Assembly (NCBI GenBank): GCA_036510675.1
Contig: DATCDN010000008.1
Coordinates: forward strand, 1-16,810
Reading direction: 5' to 3'
DNA length: 16,810 nucleotides
Source: JAATGI01 sp036510675
Lineage (GTDB): Bacteria; Pseudomonadota; Alphaproteobacteria; ATCC43930; CGMCC-115725
A program made the translations under genes and the position numbers. Of this stretch, positions 6,201 to 13,061 are shown one piece after another; position 1 is the stretch's first letter, and each line of letters starts with the position of its first letter. The notes under the pieces are model-generated. The model did no database searches. It saw nothing but the letters and a program-made list of their open reading frames with translations, and was not told where the DNA came from.

Positions 6201-7883
6201 CTAGGCGTGTGCGGCGAGCGGCTCGGCCTGGCTGGCCGCGCCGCCCTCCACGATCCGCGAGACGGGAATCTCGATCCCGACGGTGGTGCCGACGCCGAGT
6301 TCGCTGTCGATGATCAGGCGCCCGCCATGAAGCTCGACCAGCTGCTTGACGATCGGCAATCCGAGCCCGGTCCCCATATATTTTCGGCTCATTCCGGAAT
6401 CGATCTGCCGGAACGGCGTCAACGCCACCGCGATATCTCCGGGCGCGATGCCGATGCCATGATCCTCGACCGAAATCAGCAGGTCGCCAGCCGCGGTTTC
6501 GTCCGCCGACAAGAGGACCGTGCTTCCCGCGGTGGAGAATTTCACCGCATTGGACAGAAGATTGACGAGGACCCGTTTCAGCGCCGTTTCGTCAGCCCGG
6601 ATGATGGGGTTGCGGAGCGTCGAGCGAACCATCACCTCGATTCCGGCGAACTCGGCATTCGGTCCGGCCAGATGCACCGCATTCGTCATCAATTTCGCGA
6701 CGTCGACATTCTCCTCGCGGAGTTCCAGGTACTTGGCCTCCATCTTGGCGAGATCGAGAATGTCGTTGATCAGCACCAGAAGATGCTTTGCGCTCAACGC
6801 GATATCGTCGGTATAGCCAAGATAGCGCCGCGACCCCAACGGCCCGAACATCTCGGAACGCATGATTTCGGAAAAGCCGATAATGGCGTTGAGGGGCGTG
6901 CGCAATTCGTGGCTCATATTGGCGAGAAATTCGGTTTTCGCGCGGCTGGCCTGGATCGCGGTGTCCCGCGCGTCGCGCATCGCGTGCTCGATGCGTTTCT
7001 GCTCGCTGAGATCGGCGGCGACGGTGAGCGCCGTGCGGCGCCCGCGATACATCATCAGATGGACCGTGACATCGACGGGAATTACCGATCCGTCGGCTTT
7101 ACGGTAATGGCAAACGCCCCGGCGCCCGTCGGCGCCAGACGGGCTTTCCGCCATGGCGGCATAGGCGTCGCGCTCCTCCGGGGGTCGAATGTCGTCCACC
7201 GTCATGGCGCGAAATTGTTCTTGGCTATAGCCGAACAAGCGCGCCGCCGCTTCGTTCACGAATTCATAGCGGCAGGTCTCGACATCGGACAGCATCATGG
7301 CGATCGGCGCGCGGCTGAACAGCAGCTCGAAATCCTTCTCGCGCCCCTGGTTGACCGCGTCGCGCTGTCGCCGCTCGGTGATATTAGCTTCATCGATACG
7401 CCGCTCGAGCTCGGCCATGACAATTCGCGCGAGCGCCGCCAGGATTTTGGGCTGGTCGTCGCGAAGCGCGCGATGCGGCAGCCGGTCGGTCACGGACAGC
7501 GTGCCGATCCGATAGCCGTCTGGGGTGACCAGCGGCGCCCCGGCATAGAAGCGAACGCGGGCGCCGGTCTCGTCAAAAATGGGGATATCGCGGAACATCG
7601 GATCGGTCGCGGCGTCGGCGACGATGCGAACGTTATGCTCCGCGATGGCGTGGCCGCAGAAGCTGCCGCCACGCGGAATCTCGCTGACGCCCGAGCCCGT
7701 CTTGAACCACACGCGATCGGCATCGATGAAGGCGACCGCGCCCACCGGGACATCGAAGAGGAGGGCGGCCGCGCGCGCCACCGCGTCGATGCTCTCTTCC
7801 GGCGCCGTGTCGAGGATCGCGTAGCGGTTCAGCGCCGCCAATCGTTCGGTCTCATCGGCGGGCAAGGGGAACGGCGGCATCAT
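6201..7883 (-). CDS. GAF-PAS sensor histidine kinase (orphan)
   Basis: The 560-residue protein has no membrane segment, so a cytoplasmic sensor is expected. Domains: an N-terminal GAF domain (about 20-160, LAALNRYAILDTAPEES...RGGSFCGHAI...FYAGAPL); a short linker helix; a PAS domain (about 185-295, FELLFSRAPIAMML...YEFVNEAAARLFGYS); HisKA (about 315-380) with phospho-acceptor H325 in MSHELRTPLNAIIGFSEI; and HATPase_c (about 430-540) with the N-box around NLLSNAVKFS (441-450), G1 D474-H-G-I-G and G2 GTGLGL (504-509). All catalytic motifs are intact. No response regulator gene is within the window, so its partner is unknown. The HisKA region resembles PleC/DivJ-type kinases (recognition by eye). 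AGGG lies upstream of the ATG pair at 7883/7880. The gene sits between bamE and the chaperone operon. Confidence 0.92.
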   Translation of the reverse strand: MMPPFPLPADETERLAALNRYAILDTAPEESIDAVARAAALLFDVPVGAVAFIDADRVWFKTGSGVSEIPRGGSFCGHAIAEHNVRIVADAATDPMFRDIPIFDETGARVRFYAGAPLVTPDGYRIGTLSVTDRLPHRALRDDQPKILAALARIVMAELERRIDEANITERRQRDAVNQGREKDFELLFSRAPIAMMLSDVETCRYEFVNEAAARLFGYSQEQFRAMTVDDIRPPEERDAYAAMAESPSGADGRRGVCHYRKADGSVIPVDVTVHLMMYRGRRTALTVAADLSEQKRIEHAMRDARDTAIQASRAKTEFLANMSHELRTPLNAIIGFSEIMRSEMFGPLGSRRYLGYTDDIALSAKHLLVLINDILDLAKMEAKYLELREENVDVAKLMTNAVHLAGPNAEFAGIEVMVRSTLRNPIIRADETALKRVLVNLLSNAVKFSTAGSTVLLSADETAAGDLLISVEDHGIGIAPGDIAVALTPFRQIDSGMSRKYMGTGLGLPIVKQLVELHGGRLIIDSELGVGTTVGIEIPVSRIVEGGAASQAEPLAAHA

Positions 7884-8008
7884 GGCGGACCCTGGGTAAG
7901 CCGGGGAGATTGGGCGCCGATCGCAACGCGCGAGAAGGGCAGGGTTCGACGATGTGGCGTCGACGAGTCGATGCCCCTCGGGATTTCGGCCTCCATGTCT
8001 TACGGGGA

Positions 8009-8050
8009 TAGGGTTAACAATACCCTAAGGGCGCGCGCCCGGCGCGCGCC
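8009..8050. repeat. Cluster of palindromes between divergent genes
   Basis: TAGGGT (8009-8014), spacer TAACAAT, ACCCTA (8022-8027) forms a perfect 6-bp dyad with GTTAAC inside it. Directly after come the self-complementary GGGCGCGCGCCC (8029-8040) and GGCGCGCGCC (8041-8050). They lie in the 235-base gap between the divergent kinase and chaperone genes, just upstream of a TTGACT. The dyad is compatible with an operator. The GC palindromes may form hairpins. No regulator is known from the sequence alone. Confidence 0.4.
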
Positions 8051-8063
8051 GCCACCCAAAGGG

Positions 8064-8100
8064 TTGACTTGGCGGCGTGGCCGCATAAGCCTGATATGAT
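8064..8100 (+). promoter_or_regulatory. Weak promoter candidate for the chaperone-fabH operon
   Basis: TTGACT at 8064-8069 matches a sigma-70 -35 box. Downstream, CATAAG (8084-8089, spacer 14) and TATGAT (8095-8100, spacer 25) are possible -10 boxes. Neither has the usual 16-18 base spacing, so the call is weak. It lies 19 bases before the start codon of the chaperone gene. Confidence 0.3.
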
Positions 8101-8118
8101 CATGAAAGCAACCGGACC

Positions 8119-8652
8119 ATGGTGATCGCGGCGCTGCGCCGACGCAAACAACGGCGCGTGGCCGTGATGGCCGCCTATGGCCGCATCGTGGCCCGCGCGC
8201 GCGATCCGCGGCTGTTCGCGGCGTGGGCGATCCCCGACACGCTGGACGGCCGGTTCGAGCTTCTGGCGCTGCATGCGTTTCTGGTGATGAACCGGCTGAA
8301 GCATGAGCCGGACAAGGAGTTCGCCCAGGATTTGTTCGACACCATGTTCGCCGATCTCGACCGCGGGGTGCGGGAAATGGGCGCGACCGATGTCGGTGTC
8401 GGCCGCCACGTCAAGGCGATGGCGCGTGGTTTTTACGGAAGAATATCTGTATATGACAAAGGCTTGAGTAACGAACTTGAACTAGAACCGGCGTTGCGCC
8501 GCAATCTTTTCGGCACGGTCGAGCCGACGCAAGAGCGGGTCGCCATGGCGGCACGCTATCTGCGCCAGCAGGCGGCGGCGCTGGCCGCCGTGCCGGTGGA
8601 CCTGTTGCTGGCGGGCGAGGTGCCATTCGCGCCGTGGGACGCACCAGCATGA
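8119..8652 (+). CDS. Ubiquinol-cytochrome c chaperone family protein (CBP3-like)
   Basis: The 177-residue protein matches the Ubiq_cyt_C_chap family (CBP3/UQCC1 in mitochondria), which assists assembly of cytochrome b of the bc1 complex. Visible family segments are YGRIVARARDPRLFAAWAIPDTLDGRFELLALHAFLVMNRLK (about 20-61), FAQDLFDTMFADLDRGVREMG, then VGRHVKAMARGFYGRISVYDKGL. The all-helical pattern and length fit the family. It opens the plus-strand operon. Its last codons overlap the DUF177 start (ATGA at 8649-8652). No strong ribosome site precedes the ATG. Confidence 0.9.
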   Translation: MVIAALRRRKQRRVAVMAAYGRIVARARDPRLFAAWAIPDTLDGRFELLALHAFLVMNRLKHEPDKEFAQDLFDTMFADLDRGVREMGATDVGVGRHVKAMARGFYGRISVYDKGLSNELELEPALRRNLFGTVEPTQERVAMAARYLRQQAAALAAVPVDLLLAGEVPFAPWDAPA

Positions 8653-9083
8653 CCGGGGCGGCGTTCTCGCGCTCCGTCGACGTGGCGCGTCTCGGGGCTG
8701 GCGAGGCTCGCTATGATCTCTCGGCGAACCCGACGGAGCGGGCGGTGCTGGCTCAGCGGTTCGACCTCGTGGCGCTCCACCGTTTCGAGGCGCATGTGAC
8801 ATTGCGCCGCGTGCCCGGCGGCATGGTGCGGCTGGAGGCGTCCCTGTCGGCCGATCTGGTGCAGGCCGATGTCGTGACGCTCGACCCGGTGCCGGGGCAT
8901 GTCGAGGATGAATTCGCGTTGCTGTTCGCCGACGAGGCGGATGATGCTGGCGTGATCGATCCCAATGCCGACCCGATCGAGCCGCTGATCGATGGCCGCA
9001 TCGATATCGCCGAGGCGGTGGCCCAGCAATTGTCGCTGGCCATCGACCCGTACCCAAGGGCGCCGGCGGCGGATCGCCAATAG
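8649..9083 (+). CDS. DUF177 (YceD-like) protein
   Basis: The 144-residue protein is a YceD/DUF177 member. The family is typically encoded just upstream of rpmF (L32) and plsX, and is linked to 23S rRNA processing and large-subunit assembly in plants and bacteria. Visible pattern: an N-terminal region FSRSVDVARLG, the duplicated core HRFEAHVTLRRVPGGMVRLEASLSADLVQADVVTLDPVPGHVEDEFALLF, and the acidic tail with DPIEPLIDGRIDIAEAVAQQLSLAIDPYPRAP. Many members carry a cysteine at the VxQxCVVTLxPV position, and zinc-type CxxC pairs occur in others. Here that position is aspartate and the protein has no cysteine at all. The ATG overlaps the chaperone stop. An upstream in-frame GTG at 8634 is possible but unnecessary. 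Confidence 0.87.
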   Translation: MTGAAFSRSVDVARLGAGEARYDLSANPTERAVLAQRFDLVALHRFEAHVTLRRVPGGMVRLEASLSADLVQADVVTLDPVPGHVEDEFALLFADEADDAGVIDPNADPIEPLIDGRIDIAEAVAQQLSLAIDPYPRAPAADRQ

Positions 9084-9085
9084 AG

Positions 9086-9114
9086 TTGCCTTGGCCCGGC
9101 TTTTTGGCTATTGA
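9086..9114 (+). promoter_or_regulatory. Possible internal promoter before rpmF
   Basis: TTGCCT (9086-9091), 17-base spacer, TATTGA (9109-9114) is a modest sigma-70-like pair in the 77-base gap between the DUF177 gene and rpmF, the widest gap in this operon before ihfA. It could give L32 its own transcript. The match is weak. Confidence 0.3.
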
Positions 9115-9124
9115 CCTGCGAGAT

Positions 9125-9141
9125 GCGCCCTGCGAGGGCGC
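9125..9141. repeat. Hairpin in the rpmF leader
   Basis: GCGCCCT (9125-9131), loop GCG, AGGGCGC (9135-9141) is a perfect 7-bp stem ending 19 bases before the rpmF start. No T tract follows, so a terminator is unlikely. A translation-control or mRNA-stability element for the L32 gene is possible. Confidence 0.45.
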
Positions 9142-9160
9142 CCATCCCGAGTGACATCCT

Positions 9161-9346
9161 ATGGCCGTTCCGAAAAAGAAGACGTCGAAGTCGCGTCGCA
9201 ACATGCGCCGCTCCCATCATCACCTCAAGCCGTCGAGCTATGTCGAATGCTCGAATTGCGGCGAAATGAAGCGGCCGCACCATCTCTGTGCCGCGTGCGG
9301 CCATTACGATGGGCGCGAGGTAGTGGCGACGACCCCGGCGACCTGA
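9161..9346 (+). CDS. rpmF: Large-subunit ribosomal protein L32
   Basis: The 61-residue basic protein begins MAVPKKKTSKSRRNMRRSHH, the L32 hallmark. It carries the zinc-ribbon cysteines C30, C33, C43 and C46 (CSNC, then CAAC), so this is the zinc-binding (C+) form rather than a zinc-independent paralogue. It lies between DUF177 and plsX, the conserved arrangement that links ribosome assembly and lipid synthesis genes. The plsX start follows after 16 bases. Confidence 0.97.
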   Translation: MAVPKKKTSKSRRNMRRSHHHLKPSSYVECSNCGEMKRPHHLCAACGHYDGREVVATTPAT

Positions 9347-9362
9347 TGCGGTCGTTTCAGCC

Positions 9363-10433
9363 GTGAGCCAGCCCGTCATCGTGGCGCTGGACGCCATGGG
9401 CGGCGACCACGCGCCAGGCAGCGTGATTCAGGGCGCCGCGATTGCGATGCGGCGTCTGCCGAATACGGAATTTCTGCTGTTCGGCGATACAGTGAAGCTG
9501 GAGCCGCTGGTCGCCCGCCACAAGAAGTTGGCGAACCGCTTCCGCATCCAGCACACCGACGTGCGCGTCGCCGATGACGCCAAGCCCTCGGTGGCGCTGC
9601 GGGCCGGCCGCCAATCCAGCATGCGCCTCGCCATCGACGCGGTCGCCGAGGGCAAGGCGCATTGCGTCGTTTCCGCCGGCAATACCGGCGCGCTGATGGC
9701 GATGGCGCGGTTCAGCCTCAAGATGTTTCCCGGTATCGACCGGCCGGCGATGGCGTCGTTCTTTCCGACCCGGCGCGGCGAAAGCGTGATGCTCGATCTC
9801 GGCGCCAATATCGAGTGCGATGCCGAAAACCTGGTGCAATTCGCCCTGATGGGCGAGGTCTTCGCCCGCACCGTCCTGGGGCTGAAACAGCCGTCGGTCG
9901 GGCTGCTTAATGTCGGGTCCGAGGAAATGAAGGGCCATGACGCGGTGCGCGGCGCGGCGATGCGGCTGCGCCAGCCTGGCTCGCCGATCAATTTCTTCGG
10001 CTTTGTCGAAGGCGACGATATCGGCGCCGGCACCGTCGATGTCATCGCCACCGATGGCTTCACCGGCAATGTCGCGCTGAAGACCGCCGAGGGCACCGCG
10101 CGCCTCTTCACCGACTTCCTGCGCGCCTCGTTCCGCCATTCGCTGACCGCGCGGATCGGCTATGTGTTCGCGGCGCCGGCGCTGGTGAAGCTGCGCAAGC
10201 GCCTCGACCCAAGGCATTATAATGGCGCGGTTTTCCTCGGCCTTAACGGCCTCGCCGTGAAGAGCCATGGCGGCGCCGACGCGCTCGGCTTCGCCAATGC
10301 GATCGGTGTCGCGGTCGATATGCACAATAATCGGCTGCTCGATCTCATCCGCGACGGGTTGCAGCGCCTCAACGACGTGGCACCCGCGCCGCCGATCGCG
10401 ACCGACAAACCGACCCCGGCGGCCGCCACTTGA
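9363..10433 (+). CDS. plsX: Phosphate acyltransferase PlsX
   Basis: PlsX makes acyl-phosphate from acyl-ACP and phosphate, the first step of the PlsX/PlsY route to lysophosphatidic acid, acting peripherally at the membrane. The 356-residue length is normal. Seen: the N-terminal VALDAMGGDHAP (7-18), GRQSSMRLAIDAV near 82-94, CVVSAGNTGALM (101-112), LLNVGSEEMKGHD, and VDVIATDGFTGNVALKTAEG in the C-terminal half. The start is GTG at 9363 because the conserved IVALDAMGGDHAP must be reached within a few residues and no ATG fits. The TGA overlaps the fabH start (TTGA). Confidence 0.96.
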   Translation: MSQPVIVALDAMGGDHAPGSVIQGAAIAMRRLPNTEFLLFGDTVKLEPLVARHKKLANRFRIQHTDVRVADDAKPSVALRAGRQSSMRLAIDAVAEGKAHCVVSAGNTGALMAMARFSLKMFPGIDRPAMASFFPTRRGESVMLDLGANIECDAENLVQFALMGEVFARTVLGLKQPSVGLLNVGSEEMKGHDAVRGAAMRLRQPGSPINFFGFVEGDDIGAGTVDVIATDGFTGNVALKTAEGTARLFTDFLRASFRHSLTARIGYVFAAPALVKLRKRLDPRHYNGAVFLGLNGLAVKSHGGADALGFANAIGVAVDMHNNRLLDLIRDGLQRLNDVAPAPPIATDKPTPAAAT

Positions 10434-11404
10434 AGAATTTCCGTAGTCTGATACGCGGCTGCGGCGGCTATCTGCCCGAGCGCGTGATGACCAATGACGA
10501 GTTGGCGCGCCGGCTCGACACCTCGGACGAATGGATCGTGCAGCGCACCGGCATCCGCGAGCGCCACATCGCGGCAGCGGGCGAATGCACCTCCGACCTT
10601 GCCCTGCGTGCCGCCGAAAAGGCGTTGGCCCAGGCGGGGTTCGGCGGCGGCGATCTCGATCTCATCGTGCTGGCGACCGCGACCCCCGACCATACCTTTC
10701 CGGCGACCGCGACCAAGGTTCAGGCGCGGCTCGGCATGAAGCGCGGCGCCGCCTTCGATGTTCAGGCGGTGTGCACCGGGTTCATCTACGCGCTGGCGAC
10801 CGCCGACAACGCCATTCGGCTGGGGCAGGCGAAGCGCGCCCTGGTGATCGGCGCCGAGACCTTCTCCCGCATCCTGGACTGGCAGGATCGCAGCACCTGT
10901 GTGCTGTTCGGGGACGGGGCGGGGGCATTGGTTCTCGAAGCGGCCGAGGATGAGGGGCCAATGGGGCGCGGCATCCTCTCCACCCACCTGCACAGCGATG
11001 GCAACGGCTATAATCTTCTTTATGTCGATGGCGGGCCGTCGACGACGCAAACCACCGGCCATCTGCGGATGGAAGGGCGGGAGATTTTCCGCCACGCCGT
11101 ACATCGCCTGGCCGAAGTGGTCGATGAGGCCCTGACGGCAAACGGGCTGGGGGCCGCCGCGATCGACTGGCTGGTGCCGCACCAAGCCAATCTGCGGATC
11201 ATCGATGCGATGGGCCGGCGGCTGGGCCTGCCGTCGGAAAAAGTGGTGGTGACGATCGGCCGCCACGCCAACACCTCGGCGGCGTCGGTGCCGCTGGCGC
11301 TGGCGGAGGCGAGCGGCGATGGCCGCATCCGCCCTGGCCATCTGGTATTGCTGGAGGCGATGGGCGGCGGGCTGACCTGGGGTGCCTCGCTGGTTCGCTG
11401 GTAG
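10430..11404 (+). CDS. fabH: 3-oxoacyl-ACP synthase III (FabH)
   Basis: FabH condenses acetyl-CoA with malonyl-ACP to start fatty acid synthesis. The 324-residue thiolase-fold protein has the full catalytic triad: C115 in AVCTGFIYAL, H251 in VPHQANLRI and N281 in GRHANTSAAS. The N-terminal SLIRGCGGYLPERVMTNDELARRLDTSDEWI and the C-terminal LLEAMGGGLTWGASLVRW are family signatures. The start is an unusual TTG at 10430 that overlaps the plsX stop (TTGA). It is accepted because it gives the usual short N terminus and no ATG or GTG lies close enough. Expression is probably coupled to plsX. Confidence 0.96.
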   Translation: MKNFRSLIRGCGGYLPERVMTNDELARRLDTSDEWIVQRTGIRERHIAAAGECTSDLALRAAEKALAQAGFGGGDLDLIVLATATPDHTFPATATKVQARLGMKRGAAFDVQAVCTGFIYALATADNAIRLGQAKRALVIGAETFSRILDWQDRSTCVLFGDGAGALVLEAAEDEGPMGRGILSTHLHSDGNGYNLLYVDGGPSTTQTTGHLRMEGREIFRHAVHRLAEVVDEALTANGLGAAAIDWLVPHQANLRIIDAMGRRLGLPSEKVVVTIGRHANTSAASVPLALAEASGDGRIRPGHLVLLEAMGGGLTWGASLVRW

Positions 11405-11446
11405 TGCCGCTCACGATTTTGAAGACATTCACACAACTATCTGTAA

Positions 11447-11475
11447 TTGACGGATTTCCTGCCGGGCGTTAGGTT
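11447..11475 (+). promoter_or_regulatory. Promoter candidate for ihfA-merR
   Basis: TTGACG (11447-11452), a 17-base spacer and TAGGTT (11470-11475) make a plausible sigma-70 promoter. It lies in a locally AT-richer gap of 96 bases between fabH and ihfA, with the start codon 25 bases after the -10. The -35 matches consensus at five of six positions and the -10 at three. Confidence 0.5.
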
Positions 11476-11500
11476 TCCCGAAAGAACGGGGGGCGTCGAG

Positions 11501-11824
11501 ATGGCCGGTGAGACGGTAACACGCGCGCAATTGAGCGAAGCTGTGTACCAGGAGGTGGGCCTGTCTCGTAATGAATCGGCCGAATTGGTTGAGACGGTAC
11601 TTGAAGAAATCTGCAAGGCCCTGGTGCGCGGCGAAATGGTCAAAATCTCTTCATTCGGTAGCTTCGCTGTACGTCGTAAGGGTCGGAGAATAGGGCGGAA
11701 TCCGAAGACGGGACAGGAAGTCCCGATCAGCCCGCGCCGGGTTCTGGTATTTCGCGCCTCCCATCTCCTCAAAGACCAGATCGACGCCGCGTTGAGCGGC
11801 GGGAAAGAGGCCGGGCCCGCATGA
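11501..11824 (+). CDS. ihfA: Integration host factor subunit alpha
   Basis: The 107-residue protein belongs to the HU/IHF family. IHF binds the minor groove and bends DNA sharply, serving recombination and transcription. The N-terminal helices TVTRAQLSEAVYQEVGLSRNESAELVETVLEEI, the saddle strands VKISSFGSFAVRRKGRR, and the DNA-inserting arm GRNPKTGQEVPI with P68 are all visible. Position after fabH and before a merR gene is the usual alphaproteobacterial ihfA locus, which separates it from ihfB and HU. The start at 11501 is chosen because the conserved domain begins a few residues later. An upstream TTG at 11447 would translate the promoter region. The stop overlaps merR (ATGA). Confidence 0.94.
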   Translation: MAGETVTRAQLSEAVYQEVGLSRNESAELVETVLEEICKALVRGEMVKISSFGSFAVRRKGRRIGRNPKTGQEVPISPRRVLVFRASHLLKDQIDAALSGGKEAGPA

Positions 11825-12267
11825 GTTACGATCTACCCCCCACCAGCACGCTGGCGCGCCGTGCCGCCAAATCGGCCGAGGCGTTCCGCACCATCAGCGA
11901 GGTCGCCGAGGAGCTTGAAGTGCCGCAGCATGTGCTGCGCTTTTGGGAATCGCGCTTTCCCCAGGTCCGGCCGCTGAAGCGTGCCGGCGGCCGGCGCTAC
12001 TACCGCCCCGACGACGTGGCGCTGCTGCGCCGTATCCGGCAGTGCCTCTACGACCAGGGCTATACGATCAAGGGCGTCCAGAAATTGCTGCGCGAGGGCG
12101 CGCTCAAAAGCGCCGAGGGCGGGGTGCGCGCGGCGCCACCCAGCGCCATCGTCAACAAGGCGGAAGCGGAGACGCCGGATCAGGCGCAAGAACTGCGCGA
12201 CATTATCGCCGAGCTGCGCGCCGAACTGGTCATGCTGCGCGATCTCTTGCGGCGGGCCAATCAGTAG
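11821..12267 (+). CDS. MerR-family transcriptional regulator
   Basis: The 148-residue protein has an N-terminal winged-helix HTH of MerR type (about 22-92): FRTISEVAEELEVPQHVLRFWESRFPQVRPLKRAGGRRYYRPDDVALLRRIRQCLYDQGYTIKGVQKLLRE. A Leu/Arg-rich helix (about 120-146, QELRDIIAELRAELVMLRDLL) then serves as dimerising coiled coil. There is no C-terminal effector domain and no metal-binding cysteine pattern, so the signal is not predictable. This MerR gene directly after ihfA is conserved in alphaproteobacteria, and it overlaps ihfA by four bases, so co-expression with IHF is likely. Its targets are unknown. Confidence 0.9.
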   Translation: MSYDLPPTSTLARRAAKSAEAFRTISEVAEELEVPQHVLRFWESRFPQVRPLKRAGGRRYYRPDDVALLRRIRQCLYDQGYTIKGVQKLLREGALKSAEGGVRAAPPSAIVNKAEAETPDQAQELRDIIAELRAELVMLRDLLRRANQ

Positions 12268-12315
12268 GTCACAATCCTCCTCGATTGGCCGGGAATTTTC
12301 CGAGCACGGAATTGG

Positions 12316-12392
12316 CGGAGCGTAGCGCAGCCTGGTAGCGCATCAGCATGGGGTGCTGAGGGTCGCGAGTTCGAATCTCGCCGCTCCGACCA
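12316..12392 (+). tRNA. tRNA-Pro, anticodon GGG
   Basis: The 77-base cloverleaf was folded by eye. Acceptor CGGAGCG (12316-12322) pairs with CGCTCCG (12382-12388), giving the C1-G72 pair typical of bacterial tRNA-Pro. The D arm is GCGC-AGCCTGGTA-GCGC. The anticodon stem TCAGC/GCTGA encloses loop ATGGGGT, with anticodon GGG at 12350-12352 reading CCC (and CCU by wobble). The T loop is TTCGAAT, the discriminator is A, and CCA is encoded (12390-12392). It starts 48 bases after merR. I see no att-like repeat of its 3' end in the window. Confidence 0.96.
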
Positions 12393-12425
12393 TTTTCATT
12401 TTATCAATAAGTTAAGTCGGGATAT

Positions 12426-12680
12426 CTAACCTTGACTCACAAGCGCGCGGCCGGCTTGGGTGAGTTTGCAGACCAGCCAATCGGGTTTCAGCGGATTGCT
12501 GAACCATGGTTCCGCCCAGCCCTGCTCGACGCATGCGCGGATGGTGCCAGGGTCGATCGACTGGCCGAATTCGTCGAACAGGGGAAGCTTGCCGCCGGGC
12601 TGACTGAGCCCCCGGCGCAGCCAACGGGTTTGGTGCGCCGTCGGCGCGTCTCGCATTGGCAATGTCCGGACTTCCCCCAT
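12426..12680 (-). CDS. Small conserved hypothetical protein, winged-helix-like
   Basis: The 84-residue protein has no named function that I can assign. The core LPLFDEFGQSIDPGTIRACVEQGWAEPWFSNPLKPDWLVCKLTQAGRALV has a pattern of two short helices, then a helix CVEQGW, then a beta hairpin WLVCKLTQAGRALV. This is the look of a small winged-helix domain. I recall similar short proteins in other alphaproteobacteria, but cannot verify this. Start is uncertain: the ATG at 12680 has no ribosome site, while an in-frame ATG at 12656 has GGGGGAAG about 12 bases upstream. It lies downstream of and opposite to tRNA-Pro, and is divergent from cutA with 59 bases between. Confidence 0.65.
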   Translation of the reverse strand: MGEVRTLPMRDAPTAHQTRWLRRGLSQPGGKLPLFDEFGQSIDPGTIRACVEQGWAEPWFSNPLKPDWLVCKLTQAGRALVSQG

Positions 12681-12739
12681 AACGCATTTTTAGCCGATAG
12701 AATGCTGAATCACCAGACGGTTGTAGGGGCAAAATCACC

Positions 12740-13060
12740 ATGAGCACGATGTATGTCTATGTCACCGCCGGGGAGATCGACGAAGCACGCAAGATCGGCC
12801 GTGCCGCGGTCGAGGCGCGGCTCGCCGCCTGCGCCAATGTGATTTCCGGCATCGACTCGATTTATTGGTGGCAGGGCAAGGTGCAGGAGACCGAGGAAGC
12901 GGTGCTGATCATGAAGACCACCGCCGACCGGGTTGATGAGCTGATCGCGCTGGCGAAGGGCATGCACACCTATGAATGCCCGTGCATCGAGGCGTGGCCG
13001 ATCACCGACGGCCACCGCCCATTCCTGGATTGGATCGCCACCGAGGTGGCGCGGCGCTAG
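12740..13060 (+). CDS. cutA: CutA1 divalent-cation tolerance protein
   Basis: The 106-residue protein matches the CutA1 family, small trimeric ferredoxin-like proteins resembling PII. They are linked to copper tolerance in E. coli, though the molecular role is unsettled. Signatures: YVYVTAGEIDEARKIGRAAVEARLAACANV (5-34), the Trp-rich YWWQGKV (42-48), EEAVLIMKTT (53-62), and HTYECPCIEAWPI (76-88), which replaces the commoner HPYEVPEI form and puts two cysteines (C80, C82) there. TAGGGG stands about 10 bases before the ATG, and TAGAAT (12698-12703) is a possible -10. Its stop is one base from the stop of the converging crotonase gene. Confidence 0.93.
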   Translation: MSTMYVYVTAGEIDEARKIGRAAVEARLAACANVISGIDSIYWWQGKVQETEEAVLIMKTTADRVDELIALAKGMHTYECPCIEAWPITDGHRPFLDWIATEVARR

Positions 13061-13061
13061 T

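Noticed and set aside
6207..8099. A 630-codon open frame on the plus strand opposite the histidine kinase
   Set aside because: It is a by-product of high G+C in the third positions of the kinase gene. Its translation is His/Asp/Arg-rich without domain pattern, and the opposite frame has every kinase motif.
9357..10325. Long minus-strand frame opposite plsX
   Set aside because: It mirrors plsX codons, has no recognisable domain, and would need a promoter inside a conserved operon.
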